Below, one piece after another: positions 35,867 to 44,611 of a stretch of DNA of 64,000 bases. Source of the stretch: Chitinimonas koreensis (GTDB taxonomy: Bacteria > Pseudomonadota > Gammaproteobacteria > Burkholderiales > Chitinimonadaceae). Positions within the stretch are counted from its first letter, which is position 1. Every line of letters begins with the position of its first letter. The notes beneath the pieces are model-generated. The model ran no database searches, was not told the origin of the DNA, and saw only the letters and a program-made list of their open reading frames with translations. The translations under genes and the position numbers were made by a program. Location of the stretch: the NCBI RefSeq assembly GCF_014353015.1, contig NZ_CP060704.1:1761001-1825000 (forward strand), read 5' to 3'.

Positions 35867-37454
35867 TTACTTCAGTTTCCACAGGGTCGGTGCGGCGGCC
35901 GGGTTCCAGCCGGCGCCGACGTAGGGCGTATGCGTCACCAGCGCGACGTAGTTCTTGCCGCCGTAGCTCACGCAGGTGCCGGCCGTGTAGACGACGCTGT
36001 TGCTTTCGGCCCAGGCGGCGCAGCTCGCCGGGGCGTCGGGGTGGGGGTCGGGACGGGCGTGGGTGTCGGGGCGGGTGTCGGCGTGGGCGTCGGTACCGGG
36101 GTCGGGGTGGGCGACGGCTTGGGCGTAGGTGCGGGTGTCGGGGTGGCCGTCGGAGTCGGGGTAGGCGTCGGAGTGGGAGCCGGCGTTGGAGTGGGCGTCG
36201 CGCCCGCGCCCGGCTGCTGCCACAGGCCGGCCGCCGCGATCATCGACAAGAGGCGGATCGAATCGCCGTAGTAGTCGTTGCTCGGGCCCTGGGCGATGCG
36301 GGTCCACAGCGCGTTGAGCCAGGCCTGGTTGCTGCCGTCGATGGCGGCGCTGACGGCGAACGGCGCGGCGAAGGCCATTTCGAAGTCGCTGCTGATCGCG
36401 GTGCCGTTGAGCTCGTAGCCGCCGACGATGCGGTTCGGGTCGCCGGCGGTGGCGGTGGTGCGCACCCAGCTGTTCAGCTTCTGCAGCAGCGCCAGCGCGC
36501 GGGTGTCGCCGTTGATCAGGTAGTCCAGGCTGAAGCGCCACGGCACCCGGCAGTTGTTCCAGCTGTACTTGCCGTCGGTGTCGGCCTCGAGGAAGTTGGC
36601 CGGCGCCGGCTTGTAGCCGCTGCCGTTCTTGACCATGAAGTCGGGCAACAGGCCGGTGTTCGGCGCATAGCCGCGGTAGACGCTGTCGGCGATGGCGTAG
36701 GCCTTGTCGAGCACCTGCTTCCAGCGATCGTCGCCGGTCGCCGCGTAGAAGGCGCGCAGATGGGTGAACATGAAGTCCGAGCCGCGCGTGCTGATGCCGT
36801 AGGTGGGGTCGCTGTCCGCCACCCAGTCGCCGAGCTTGAGGGTGAGGTCGGTCTTGTGGACGGTCTTGTCCATCAGCGCGTTGATGGTCTTCTTCGCCTC
36901 GGCGAGGTAATTGATGCTGCCGGCCGAGCCCATAGCCTGTCGGCCAGCAGGAGCGCGTAGGCGGCGTCGAGGTCGCCGTCGGTGGCCGAGTCCGAGCCCT
37001 CGGTGTCGACCAGCGCGCCGCCCGACAGCTTCTGCGCCCAGGCCATCATGGCCGGGCTGTTGACGCTCGGATGGGCGCGGTAATAGCGGTAGAGCTTGTC
37101 GAAGGTGGTGCGCGCGCCGCTGTCGCGGCCGGCCATCTGGGTCACCGCCACCATGCCGAAGCCCTGGCCTTCCGAGGTCACCTGGATGCCCGAGGACGAG
37201 CCGAACCAGATGTACTGCCGATTGGCGTCCTTCGGATCGGTGCGCACGTAGCGGCTCTTCCAGGCGCTGTAGGCGGCGTCGACCTGGCTCTGCAACTGGC
37301 TGGCCGTCACGTTGTTGGGCGCGATGGCGCCGCTGACGTAGGCGATCGACAGCAGCGGTGCGGCCTGCGTCTGCACCGCGGCGGGCAGCGCGCCGACGGC
37401 CAGCAGCAGCGACAGGGCCAGCGGCCGGAGCCGGGCGGGGTGGCGTTTCAGCAT
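35867..37454 (-). pseudogene. GH8 chitosanase/endoglucanase with CBM5/12-like domain, two frameshifts as sequenced
   Basis: A secreted enzyme, signal peptide 1-32 (to QTQA-AP). The catalytic acid is in TSEGQGFGM, and the GH8 signature is SATDGDLDAAYALLLADR. A Pro-Thr linker of about 55 residues (36035-36200) joins to a short C-terminal domain with AWAESNSVVYTAGTCVSYGG and a closing WKL, like chitin-binding CBM5/12. The frame breaks near 36929-36931 (CCC) and near 36031-36034 (GGGG); one base added at each gives 529 aa. The chitin-binding domain points to chitosanase rather than cellulase. GAGGAG precedes the ATG. Confidence 0.82.
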
Positions 37455-37781
37455 GATGGATGGTCTCCTCGTGGGTGTAGTGGGGAGGCCGGAACCGCCC
37501 GCCGGATCGGCATGGCGGCGAGCTCCGGGCCGCCGCCAGCTTCGGCGCCGCGACTTTCGCCCACAAGCGGCCGGCCCGGCCGGTTTCACCGGAGCGCAGT
37601 GCGGAAATAATATAATCAATGACTTGGGTGTCGATTCGGCGGTCCCGGATTTCACGGATGACACGCCGATGACACCCAAATGGCATGGATTTCAGGCCGT
37701 TCCGATGCCACATTGAGCGGGATGCCGACGAGCTGGACTTACAATGGTCAGCATGGTCGACCGATCCGATACGAGGTCAGG
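37455..37781. promoter_or_regulatory. Divergent control region of the GH8 and GH18-LytTR genes
   Basis: A 327-nt gene-free spacer. A perfect TATAAT lies at 37612-37617 in an AT-rich patch. GATGACAC occurs at 37657 and again at 37668 (11 bp apart, same helix face), with a variant GATGCCAC at 37704. TGGGTGTC at 37625 is the reverse complement of GACACCCA at 37671. GGATTTCA occurs at 37647 and 37687. These direct and inverted repeats are good candidates for binding of the LytTR protein encoded next to it. Binding is inference. Confidence 0.45.
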
Positions 37782-40199
37782 ATGAGGAACGCGGGGTGTG
37801 GCCGGCAGTGCCGCCGGCTGGGTCTGTGGCTGGCGCTGCTGCTGTCGGCGCTGGTCGTGCGCGCCGCGCCGGAGCGGCCGCTGCTGGTCGGCTACTACGC
37901 CTTCTGGACGCTCTACCAGAATCAGAACTCGCTCGAACAGCTGCCGCTCGGCCAGCTCGACTACCTGGTCTACGCCTATGCCCGGCCTCGCGCCGATGCG
38001 ACCGTCGTGCCGGGCGACTACGTGGCCGACCTGAGCTTCGCCTACGGCGGCGAGGACGGGCCCGGTTCGCTGCGCGGCACCTACGCCAAGCTGCGCGAGC
38101 TCAAGGCCGGCCATCCGCGGCTGCGCACCGTGCTGTCGATCGGCGGCTGGCTGTGGTCCACGCCGTTCCCGATGCTGGCGGCCGACCCGGCGCTGCGCGC
38201 GCGCTTCGCCCGCAATGCACTCGACTTCATCGACCGGCACGGCTTCGACGGCATCGAGATCGACTGGAAATACCCGGTGGTCGGCGGCGCCGTGGGCCTC
38301 GCGCCGCGGCCGGACGACCAGGCCAACAAGGCGCTGCTGCTGCAGGATCTGCGCCGCGCGATGGACGAGCGCGGCGCCAGCAGCGGCCGCCGCTACGTGC
38401 TGGCCACCACGCTCGGCGTCAACGGCGTGCAGCTGGCGCCGCCGCTGAGCCGCGACGAGGTGGCGCCGGTCGATTTCGCGGTGGTGTCGGCCTACGACTT
38501 CCACGGCGACGACCCGCGCCGCGCCGGCCACAGCGCGCCCCTGTACGGCCGCGACGCGGCCGACCCGCGCAGCGTCGACTTCGCTGCCCGCGAGCTGGCG
38601 CGGCGCGGCGTGCCGGCCGCCAAGCTGGTGCTGGCGCTCGACCTGGAGGCGACCAGCTGGATCGGCGTGCCGCCGGCCGGCCACGGTATCGGCCAGCCGG
38701 CCGGCGGCATGCCCTTCGGCAGCTGGGACGACACCGAGACCGGCCCCACCGGCGCCAGCACGGTCGCCGAGGTGCAGCACATGCAGACCGACCCGGCCTA
38801 TGTCGAACACTGGGATGAGCAGGCGCACGAGAGCTCGCTGTACCACGCCGCCCGGCGCCAGTTCGTCACCTTCGAGAGCCCGCGCGCGGTGGCCGACAAG
38901 CTGGCCTGGGCCGATCGCGCCGGCTATGCCGGGGTGGCGCTGTGGCAGCTCGGCAGCGACGCGCCGAGCGAGCGCAGCGTGCTGCGGCAGGTCTACCGCC
39001 ACTATCACCCCTGGCGCGGCGGCTTCGACCGGCTCGGCCTGGCCTGGCAGGGTCGGCCGGCCTGGCTCGATCCGCTGCTGTGGGCGCTGGCCACCGTGAC
39101 GGCGCTGGCGCTGGGCGCCGGCTGGCATCGGCGGCGGCGTCTGCGCGAGGCATCGCAGCGCGAGGCGGCGCTGGCCGCCGACCTGCGCACGCGGCTGTGG
39201 CTGCTGCTGCCGCTGCTGGCGCGGCTGCAGGCCGAGCTGCGGCCGGATTCGGCGCGCGAGGGCGTTCCGTCGCGGCCGCGGCTGCCGGCCTTCGTCGATG
39301 GCCTGGGCCGCCAGCTCGGCCTGGTCGAGCGGCAACTGGCGCCGCTGGCGCTGGCGGCACGGCCGCCGCTCGAAGGCGAGCGGATCGAGGAGGGGCCACC
39401 GTCACCGCCGCCGTCCGGCGAGGCGCCGGCTCCGGCCGAAATGCGGCCGGCCGCCGGCCGCACGCCGCAGCTGGTCGAGCGGCTCGAAGGCCTGAACCGG
39501 CTGACGCTGGCGCTGGGCGAGCAGCGTAGCGTCGAGAAGATGCTGGAGACGGTGATGGCCTTCCTGGCCGAGGAGGCGCGGGTGCGCGGCGTGGCGCTGT
39601 TGCACGGCGGCGAGGTGGTGCAGCGCGCCGGCGACTGGCCGGCCGAGCCGGCCGACGACGGAGCCGAGGCCACGGCCGGCGGTGTGCCGCTGCGGTTCAG
39701 CGCCGACCGGGCGCAGGCCTGGCTCGGCACCGAGCTCGACGCCGACAGCCGGCTGGCGGTGGCCTACCACGCTCCAGCCGACGCCGAGGACGAGGCGCTG
39801 CTGCGCCACCTGCTGGCCCAGATCGCCGTGGTGCGCCAGCACCTGACCGAGCTGACGCGGCAGCCGCACGTGCTGTCCGAGCTGTACGAGATCGCCTCGC
39901 GCCGGGACAGGCTGCTGTTCATCCGTGCCGACAAGGGCTACAGCGGCATCCACTGCCAGGACGGCGCCATGCCGCTCTACGTCACGCTGCGGCTGCGCAC
40001 CATCCGGCTGTACTTTCCCGACGAGATGCTGCTGCAGGTGCACCGCTCCTACCTGGTCAATCCCAAGCGGGTGAGCAAGGCGGAGTACAAGGGCAAGGGG
40101 CAGTACGAACTGCGCATCGGCAAGGAGAGCGTGCCGGTGCGGCGGCAGTATCTGGGACGGTTGCGGGAGCTGTATCCGGCTTGGTTCGAAGAGGTGTGA
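37782..40199 (+). CDS. Transmembrane one-component regulator: GH18 pseudo-chitinase ectodomain, GAF-like region, LytTR domain
   Basis: An 805-aa fusion. Residues 12-28 are a signal peptide or anchor (LWLALLLSALVV, then RAAPE). About 30-415 is a full GH18 fold: VLSIGGW near 114-120, DGIEIDWKYP near 156-165, VSAYDFHG near 233-240, GVALWQLGSD near 385. The GH18 motif D-x-x-D-x-D-x-E is D-G-I-E-I-D-W-K here, so the proton-donor Glu is Lys. A membrane span (about 428-448) and HRRRRLRE follow. The cytoplasmic part has a helical/GAF-like region (about 570-690) and LytTR at 695-805 (LLQVHRSYLVNPKRV). Start by GAGGTCAGG. Confidence 0.85.
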   Translation: MRNAGCGRQCRRLGLWLALLLSALVVRAAPERPLLVGYYAFWTLYQNQNSLEQLPLGQLDYLVYAYARPRADATVVPGDYVADLSFAYGGEDGPGSLRGTYAKLRELKAGHPRLRTVLSIGGWLWSTPFPMLAADPALRARFARNALDFIDRHGFDGIEIDWKYPVVGGAVGLAPRPDDQANKALLLQDLRRAMDERGASSGRRYVLATTLGVNGVQLAPPLSRDEVAPVDFAVVSAYDFHGDDPRRAGHSAPLYGRDAADPRSVDFAARELARRGVPAAKLVLALDLEATSWIGVPPAGHGIGQPAGGMPFGSWDDTETGPTGASTVAEVQHMQTDPAYVEHWDEQAHESSLYHAARRQFVTFESPRAVADKLAWADRAGYAGVALWQLGSDAPSERSVLRQVYRHYHPWRGGFDRLGLAWQGRPAWLDPLLWALATVTALALGAGWHRRRRLREASQREAALAADLRTRLWLLLPLLARLQAELRPDSAREGVPSRPRLPAFVDGLGRQLGLVERQLAPLALAARPPLEGERIEEGPPSPPPSGEAPAPAEMRPAAGRTPQLVERLEGLNRLTLALGEQRSVEKMLETVMAFLAEEARVRGVALLHGGEVVQRAGDWPAEPADDGAEATAGGVPLRFSADRAQAWLGTELDADSRLAVAYHAPADAEDEALLRHLLAQIAVVRQHLTELTRQPHVLSELYEIASRRDRLLFIRADKGYSGIHCQDGAMPLYVTLRLRTIRLYFPDEMLLQVHRSYLVNPKRVSKAEYKGKGQYELRIGKESVPVRRQYLGRLRELYPAWFEEV

Positions 40200-40204
40200 G
40201 GTAG

Positions 40205-40427
40205 GGAAGAGAGAAGGGGAAGGGGGAAGAGAGAAGGGGGAAGGGTCACCCCCATCCCCTGCCTACGCCGGCCGCCCCAGCCCTCCCTTGAAGGGGGAGG
40301 GGCAGGCAGCAAAGTATCCACGGCCTGCGATCGTCATGAGGTCGCTACACGGCTCCCTCCCCTTCAAGGGGAGGGCTGGGGTGGGGATGGGGTGACCCTT
40401 CCCCCTTCTCTCTTCCCCCTTCCCGCT
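40205..40427. repeat. Composite inverted element with GGGAAGA-type heptamer arms
   Basis: The left arm is built of purine heptamers around GAAGAGAGAAGGGG and GGGAAGGGTCACCCCCATCC; the right arm mirrors it as GGATGGGGTGACCCTTCCCC and CTTCTCTCTTCCCC. Inside are CTCCCTTGAAGGGGGAGGGG near 40281-40300 and CTCCCCTTCAAGGGGAGGG near 40356-40374. It is built like the element at 23294 but with different heptamers. It separates flhB from the GH18-LytTR gene. The flhB frame runs into it as sequenced. Confidence 0.82.
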
Positions 40428-41566
40428 CTATTCCTCGCCCCCGGATCCAGCTCCGCCGGCACCGGCAGCGCCGTCGACAGGCTCGGCTCCGCCCCGCCGT
40501 AGCGGCGGAAGTGGTTGAGCTGGAAGATATAGGCCAGCACCTCGGCCACCGCGGTATAGAGCGCGGTCGGGATGTCCTCGCCGAGGTCGGCGTGGTGGTA
40601 CAGCGCGCGGGCCAGCGGCGGCGTGCGCAGGATCGGCACCTTGTGCTCGCGGCCCAGCTCGATGATGCGCTCGGCCAGCAGGAAGGAGCCCTTGGCCACC
40701 ACCTTCGGCGCCTTCATCTTCTTCTCGTCGTACTGCAGCGCCACCGCGTAGTGGGTCGGGTTGGTGACGATCACGTTGGCCTTGGGAATCTCGCTCATCA
40801 TGCGCTGGCGCGCCGCCTGCATCTGCAATTGGCGGATGCGGCCCTTCACCTGCGGATCGCCCTCGGATTCCTTCATCTCCTGCTTGACCTCTTCCTTGGT
40901 CATGCGCAGGTTGCGCTTGTAGTCCCACAGCTGGAACGGCACGTCGATCGCCACGATCAGCGCCATCGAGCCGGCCACGATGAGCAGCGTGGTGCGCGCC
41001 AGTTCCCACAGGTAGCTCAGGCCGCTCAGCGGCGACATGGCGACCAGCTGGAGCAGTTCGTCGCGGTCGGACCACAGCGCGATCACCGCCACCCCGCCGA
41101 TCAGCGAGGACTTGAGGATGGCCTTGACCATCTCGACCAGGCTGCGCACCGAGAACATGCGGCCGATGCCGGACATCGGGTTGAGCTTCTCGAACTTCGG
41201 CGCCAGCGATTCGAAGGTGAACAGCCAGCCCGACAGCGAGATCGAGGCGATGATGGCCGCCACCACGGTGGCCGTCATGATCGGCAGCACCGCCATCAGC
41301 GCGTCGCTGGCGGCGGCCGACAGGTGCTGCAGCATCTGGTCCGGGTCGCCCAGCGTGGCGCGGTCGAACTGCAGGTTGCCGCTGACCACCCGCTTGAGCG
41401 TATCGAGCAGGCTGGCGCCGAAGCCGATCACCGAGCCGATGCCGGCCATCAGCACCGAGAAGGTGACGAGTTCCTGCGAGCGCGCCACCTGGCCGCGGTT
41501 GCGCGCTTCCTCCAGTCGTCGGGGACTAGGGTCTTCAGTGCGTTCTAAATCGCTATCTTCGGCCAT
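40428..41566 (-). CDS. flhB: Flagellar type III export protein FlhB
   Basis: A substrate-specificity switch protein of the flagellar export apparatus, about 379 aa. It starts MAEDSDLERTEDPSPRRLEEA, has four membrane spans, and carries the self-cleavage motif NPTH in VIVTNPTHYAVALQYD. As sequenced the frame runs on to 40364 through the repeat element. One more C in the CCCCC at 40438-40442 gives an ending DPGGEE and TAG at 40428, normal for FlhB. In relatives it is followed by flhA, here 15 kb further on. Confidence 0.92.
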
Positions 41567-41661
41567 GTCCTGGTTTTAGCGCCTGGGATGAACGATGGCT
41601 AGCATCGATCCGGCCACGCAGCCGGGCTGCCCGGCGCGTATCGATCGATTTCGGAGCCGAT

Positions 41662-41747
41662 TTCACCGCCGTGGACGCCGAGGACACGGAGGAAAGCGAA
41701 GCGGGCCAGTGTTTGCCGTACCCTACCTCAGCGTCCTCCGCGGTGAA
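41662..41747. repeat. Intergenic inverted repeat, TTCACCGC...GCGGTGAA type
   Basis: TTCACCGCCGTGGACGCCGA at 41662 and GCGTCCTCCGCGGTGAA at 41731 are inverted copies; GAGGACACGGAG follows the left arm. The same arm type brackets a REP pair at 12431-12607. Confidence 0.7.
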
Positions 41748-41761
41748 TGTTTTTGCCGTAT

Positions 41762-42724
41762 TTACTTGGCGGCGCGGATCTCGGCGCCGAGCTGCTCGCG
41801 GCTGACCTTGACCAGGTCGGCCGGCCGCTGGCGGATCATGTCGGCGTAGCGGGCCTTCTTCTTGACCTGGAAGCGCTCGACCAGCAGCCAGCCGGCCAGC
41901 CGCGCGGTGGCGCGCTTGTCGCCGGCGTAGAGCGCCAGCGTGTCGGCGCTGCCGTCGGCGAGCTTGTCCTGCAGCGCGCGGAAGTCGGTCTTCAGCGCGG
42001 CGCGGGCCTGGGCCAGCTCTTCGGCGCTGAGGTCGAGATAGGCTTCGAGCGGGCGGCCGGGCACCACCGTCCTGAGCGCCTGGGCCAGCACGCCTTCGGC
42101 GATCACCTGCTCGGCCAGGTTGCGCGGCTGCGCGCCCCAGCCTGCGCTCTTGGCCAGGATCGCGCCGCCCAGCACGCGGGCGGTCGGCAGCGCGCGGGCA
42201 GCGGCATCGACTTCGAGCGGCAGGTAGACGTTGAGCGCGTCCGGCTCGGCGCGGCTCCAGACCTTGCCCTCGAAGGCGCCGACGTAGGTGACCAGCCGCA
42301 GCGACATCGGCTGGCCGAGGAAGAACTGCTTGGACAGCTGGTCGATCAGCGTGGTCGGCTCGCTGGCGATGCCGTCGAAGCCGGCCTCGATGCGCGGCAG
42401 CGCGGCCGCGTAGCGCGGCCAGGCCGCCTCGAGCGCGGCGCGGGCGGCGGCTTCGTCGGGCTGGGCGCTGAAATCGTAGTCGCGCTTGAACAGGCGCCAG
42501 CGGCGGTCGCCTTCGCTTTCGACCGGCGCGTTCGCGTCGGCAGGGGCGGGAGCCGGCTTGCCGGCCGTTTCGTAGAACTCGAGGAAGCGCGGCGACAGGT
42601 CGCGCACCTTCACGTCGAGCGCGACGCTCTGTTGCTGTGCGGCCGGCTTGGCGGTCGCCGCTTGAACGGTGGGCGCGGACAGGCCGATGGCGGCCACCAG
42701 GGCGGCCAGTACGATTTGACGCAT
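41762..42724 (-). CDS. Exported protein of unknown function
   Basis: A 320-aa protein with a signal peptide (residues 1-22, ending VQA-AT) from the ATG at 42724, with GGAG 5 nt upstream. The body is mainly helical, with Ala/Arg-rich stretches, WRLFKRDYDF near 75 and LAEQVIAEGVLAQALR near 208. No catalytic motif such as HExxH was seen. Its length and layout resemble lipoprotein-like or DUF2268-type secreted proteins, but I cannot assign it. It is not linked to a neighbouring operon. Confidence 0.65.
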   Translation of the reverse strand: MRQIVLAALVAAIGLSAPTVQAATAKPAAQQQSVALDVKVRDLSPRFLEFYETAGKPAPAPADANAPVESEGDRRWRLFKRDYDFSAQPDEAAARAALEAAWPRYAAALPRIEAGFDGIASEPTTLIDQLSKQFFLGQPMSLRLVTYVGAFEGKVWSRAEPDALNVYLPLEVDAAARALPTARVLGGAILAKSAGWGAQPRNLAEQVIAEGVLAQALRTVVPGRPLEAYLDLSAEELAQARAALKTDFRALQDKLADGSADTLALYAGDKRATARLAGWLLVERFQVKKKARYADMIRQRPADLVKVSREQLGAEIRAAK

Positions 42725-43159
42725 GGGGACTCCGTTGCTTTTTTGGAATGCTCGTCCGGGACCGGGCGAAGTGGCCGGCATTCTACCGAGGTCACCCCTG
42801 CCGCGCTGCATCCGGATGCCTGGCAGGGCGCAAATATGTAGCGAAATGGAACGGGACTACGATAGGAGGCTTCACGCCCGAGGAGGGCATGAAGCCCGGC
42901 TTGCGGCGACCGGTGGCCTGAACGCTTTGCCGCAGCGGATTCGGCCGCGAGCGAATTTGCGCCAAGTCGGTTATTCGCGGCTGAAGCCGCGCCTGCGAAG
43001 TGCTAACGCGCGCCGGCGAGGCTTCCCCGCGGCGGCGGGGACGGGAGGGGTGGGGATCGATCAGGAAGGGCCGCTGCGCCAGCGTTCACGAACGATGAGC
43101 GCCAGGGTTGCCCTGGCGCCTGCACTGCGGATGATGCCCGCGCAAATGGCGGCGATGCC
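42725..43159. other. Gene-free region with repeat remnants
   Basis: A 435-nt space between divergent genes. It holds a single decayed REP arm (CGCGGCTGAAGCCGCGCC at about 42976-42993) and a dispersed-repeat copy at 43003-43125. The rest shows no gene. Confidence 0.65.
43003..43125. repeat. Dispersed repeat copy
   Basis: GGCGAGGCTTCCCCGCGGCG, then GGGGTGGGGATCGATCAGGA and the closing hairpin GCGCCAGGGTTGCCCTGGCG. It matches the layout of the copies at 2.1, 20.5 and 58.6 kb, with more substitutions. Confidence 0.65.
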
Positions 43160-44455
43160 TTACAGGCCCGCGATCCGGTTGCGGCCCGATTGCTTGGCGA
43201 CGTAGAGCTGCGCATCGGCGCGCAGGAACAGTTCGTTCTCGGTGCGGTGCGGCGGGAAGCTGGCCAGGCCGCCGCTGAACGAGAAATGGCGCTCGTCGCC
43301 GGGCTCGACCTCGAACACCAGCTCGCCGAAGGCCTGCCGCATCCGCTCCAGCCGCTCCATCGCGGCCGCTGGCGGGCAGTTCCACAGCAGCATCACGAAT
43401 TCCTCGCCGCCGAAGCGGCTCAGCAGGTCGTCGGCGTCGACGTGGGCCTGCAAGAGCAGCGACAGCCGCTTGATCACGATGTCGCCGAAGTAGTGGCCCC
43501 AGGTGTCGTTGATGGTCTTGAACTTGTCGATGTCGATGATCGCCAGCGACAGCGGCAGGCCGTCCTTCTCGGCACGCCGGATCGCCTCCTGCGCGCGGGT
43601 CTGGAAGCCGATCTTGTTCAGCAGGCCGGTGGCGCGGTCGCGGCTGATCAGGCGCTTGTTGACGCGGATCTTGTCGATGCGGTTGAGCAGCTGCCGCGTC
43701 AGCACGTCGGCCTCCTGCAGCAGCAGGATCTCGTCGAAGCCGCTGTCGATCGCGCGGCGCGCCAGCGAGCTGTCGGGCTTGCCCTGCAGGAGCACGATCT
43801 CCAGGCTCGGATCGGCCTCGATGTTCTTCTTCAGCACGCGGGCGACCACCTCGGTGCGCTGGTAATGGCTGTCCTCGATCACCACCACGTCGGGCCGCAG
43901 CTGGCGCACCAGCAGGTGCAGCGTCTGGGCGTCCTCGTGGCGGACCAGCTCGACCCGGCGGTCGGCCAGCCGGGCCGCGTCGAAGCGGGTGTAGTCGCCG
44001 AGGTAGATCACCCGGCTCGCCTCGTCGCGCTTGTTGGCGGCGAACAGGTTGAACAGCTTGTCGACCAGGATGTCGTTGGCGATCGGCTTTTCGGCGTAGG
44101 CCAGGCAGTTGTGGTCGACCAGCATCTTCTGCAAGAGGAAGCGGCCGCTCTGGCGTTCGGTCTGCAGGTAGACGTAGCGGCGCGCGTCGGGCAGGCGCTT
44201 GAGCAGGTCGCCGAGGAACATGGTGCGGTTCTGGTCGTGCTGCATGTTGTACAGCACGTCGAGGTCGACCACGAACAGGTCGTCGGGCTCGGCCTGGCCG
44301 ACCGCGATCACGAAATCGGCCATCTGGTCGAAGAACTCGATGTCGAAGTCGTACTTGTGGGCGCAGAGCAGCAGCTCCGCGCGGTTGTCCTTGATGAAGA
44401 AGGTCTGGGCGAAGTAGCAGACCTTCCGTTTGAATAGCGCGTCTCTGTCCGTCAC
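43160..44455 (-). CDS. GGDEF diguanylate cyclase with two receiver-like domains
   Basis: A 431-aa protein with two N-terminal receiver-like folds (about 8-130 and 145-265) and a C-terminal GGDEF (about 275-431) with intact FGGEEF. The first receiver keeps an Asp in FVVDLDV and Lys in AEKPI but lacks the usual acidic pair; the second has IEDSH. Phosphorylation is therefore doubtful. No RxxD I-site lies five residues before GGEEF (DADD there), unlike the GGDEF proteins at 2237 and 50448. It probably makes c-di-GMP without that feedback. Confidence 0.82.
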   Translation of the reverse strand: MTDRDALFKRKVCYFAQTFFIKDNRAELLLCAHKYDFDIEFFDQMADFVIAVGQAEPDDLFVVDLDVLYNMQHDQNRTMFLGDLLKRLPDARRYVYLQTERQSGRFLLQKMLVDHNCLAYAEKPIANDILVDKLFNLFAANKRDEASRVIYLGDYTRFDAARLADRRVELVRHEDAQTLHLLVRQLRPDVVVIEDSHYQRTEVVARVLKKNIEADPSLEIVLLQGKPDSSLARRAIDSGFDEILLLQEADVLTRQLLNRIDKIRVNKRLISRDRATGLLNKIGFQTRAQEAIRRAEKDGLPLSLAIIDIDKFKTINDTWGHYFGDIVIKRLSLLLQAHVDADDLLSRFGGEEFVMLLWNCPPAAAMERLERMRQAFGELVFEVEPGDERHFSFSGGLASFPPHRTENELFLRADAQLYVAKQSGRNRIAGL

Positions 44456-44611
44456 GATCGTTTTCGTCCGCCATGCCGTGCCGCCGTCGCGACCGGGAGG
44501 TTCTGATTACACCCGGCCTGGCCGGGCAGCCGAGCGGGGCAGCCCGCTCGCCTCGGCGGGCGGCCGCGTTCCATCCGTCGGGGGAGGGCGTGCGGCCGGG
44601 CTGTCCTGCTC

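Noticed and set aside
36035..36200. Pro-Thr repeat region as a possible separate repeat element
   Set aside because: It encodes the linker between the GH8 and carbohydrate-binding domains; low complexity is expected there.
33001..36960. A 1319-codon plus-strand open frame
   Set aside because: It is antisense to the TonB receptor and GH8 genes, which have clear domains and ribosome sites.
25600..40428. Prophage or integrative element between flhA and flhB
   Set aside because: No integrase, phage, conjugation or transposase genes and no tRNA or clear att repeats; the content is signalling and sugar metabolism.
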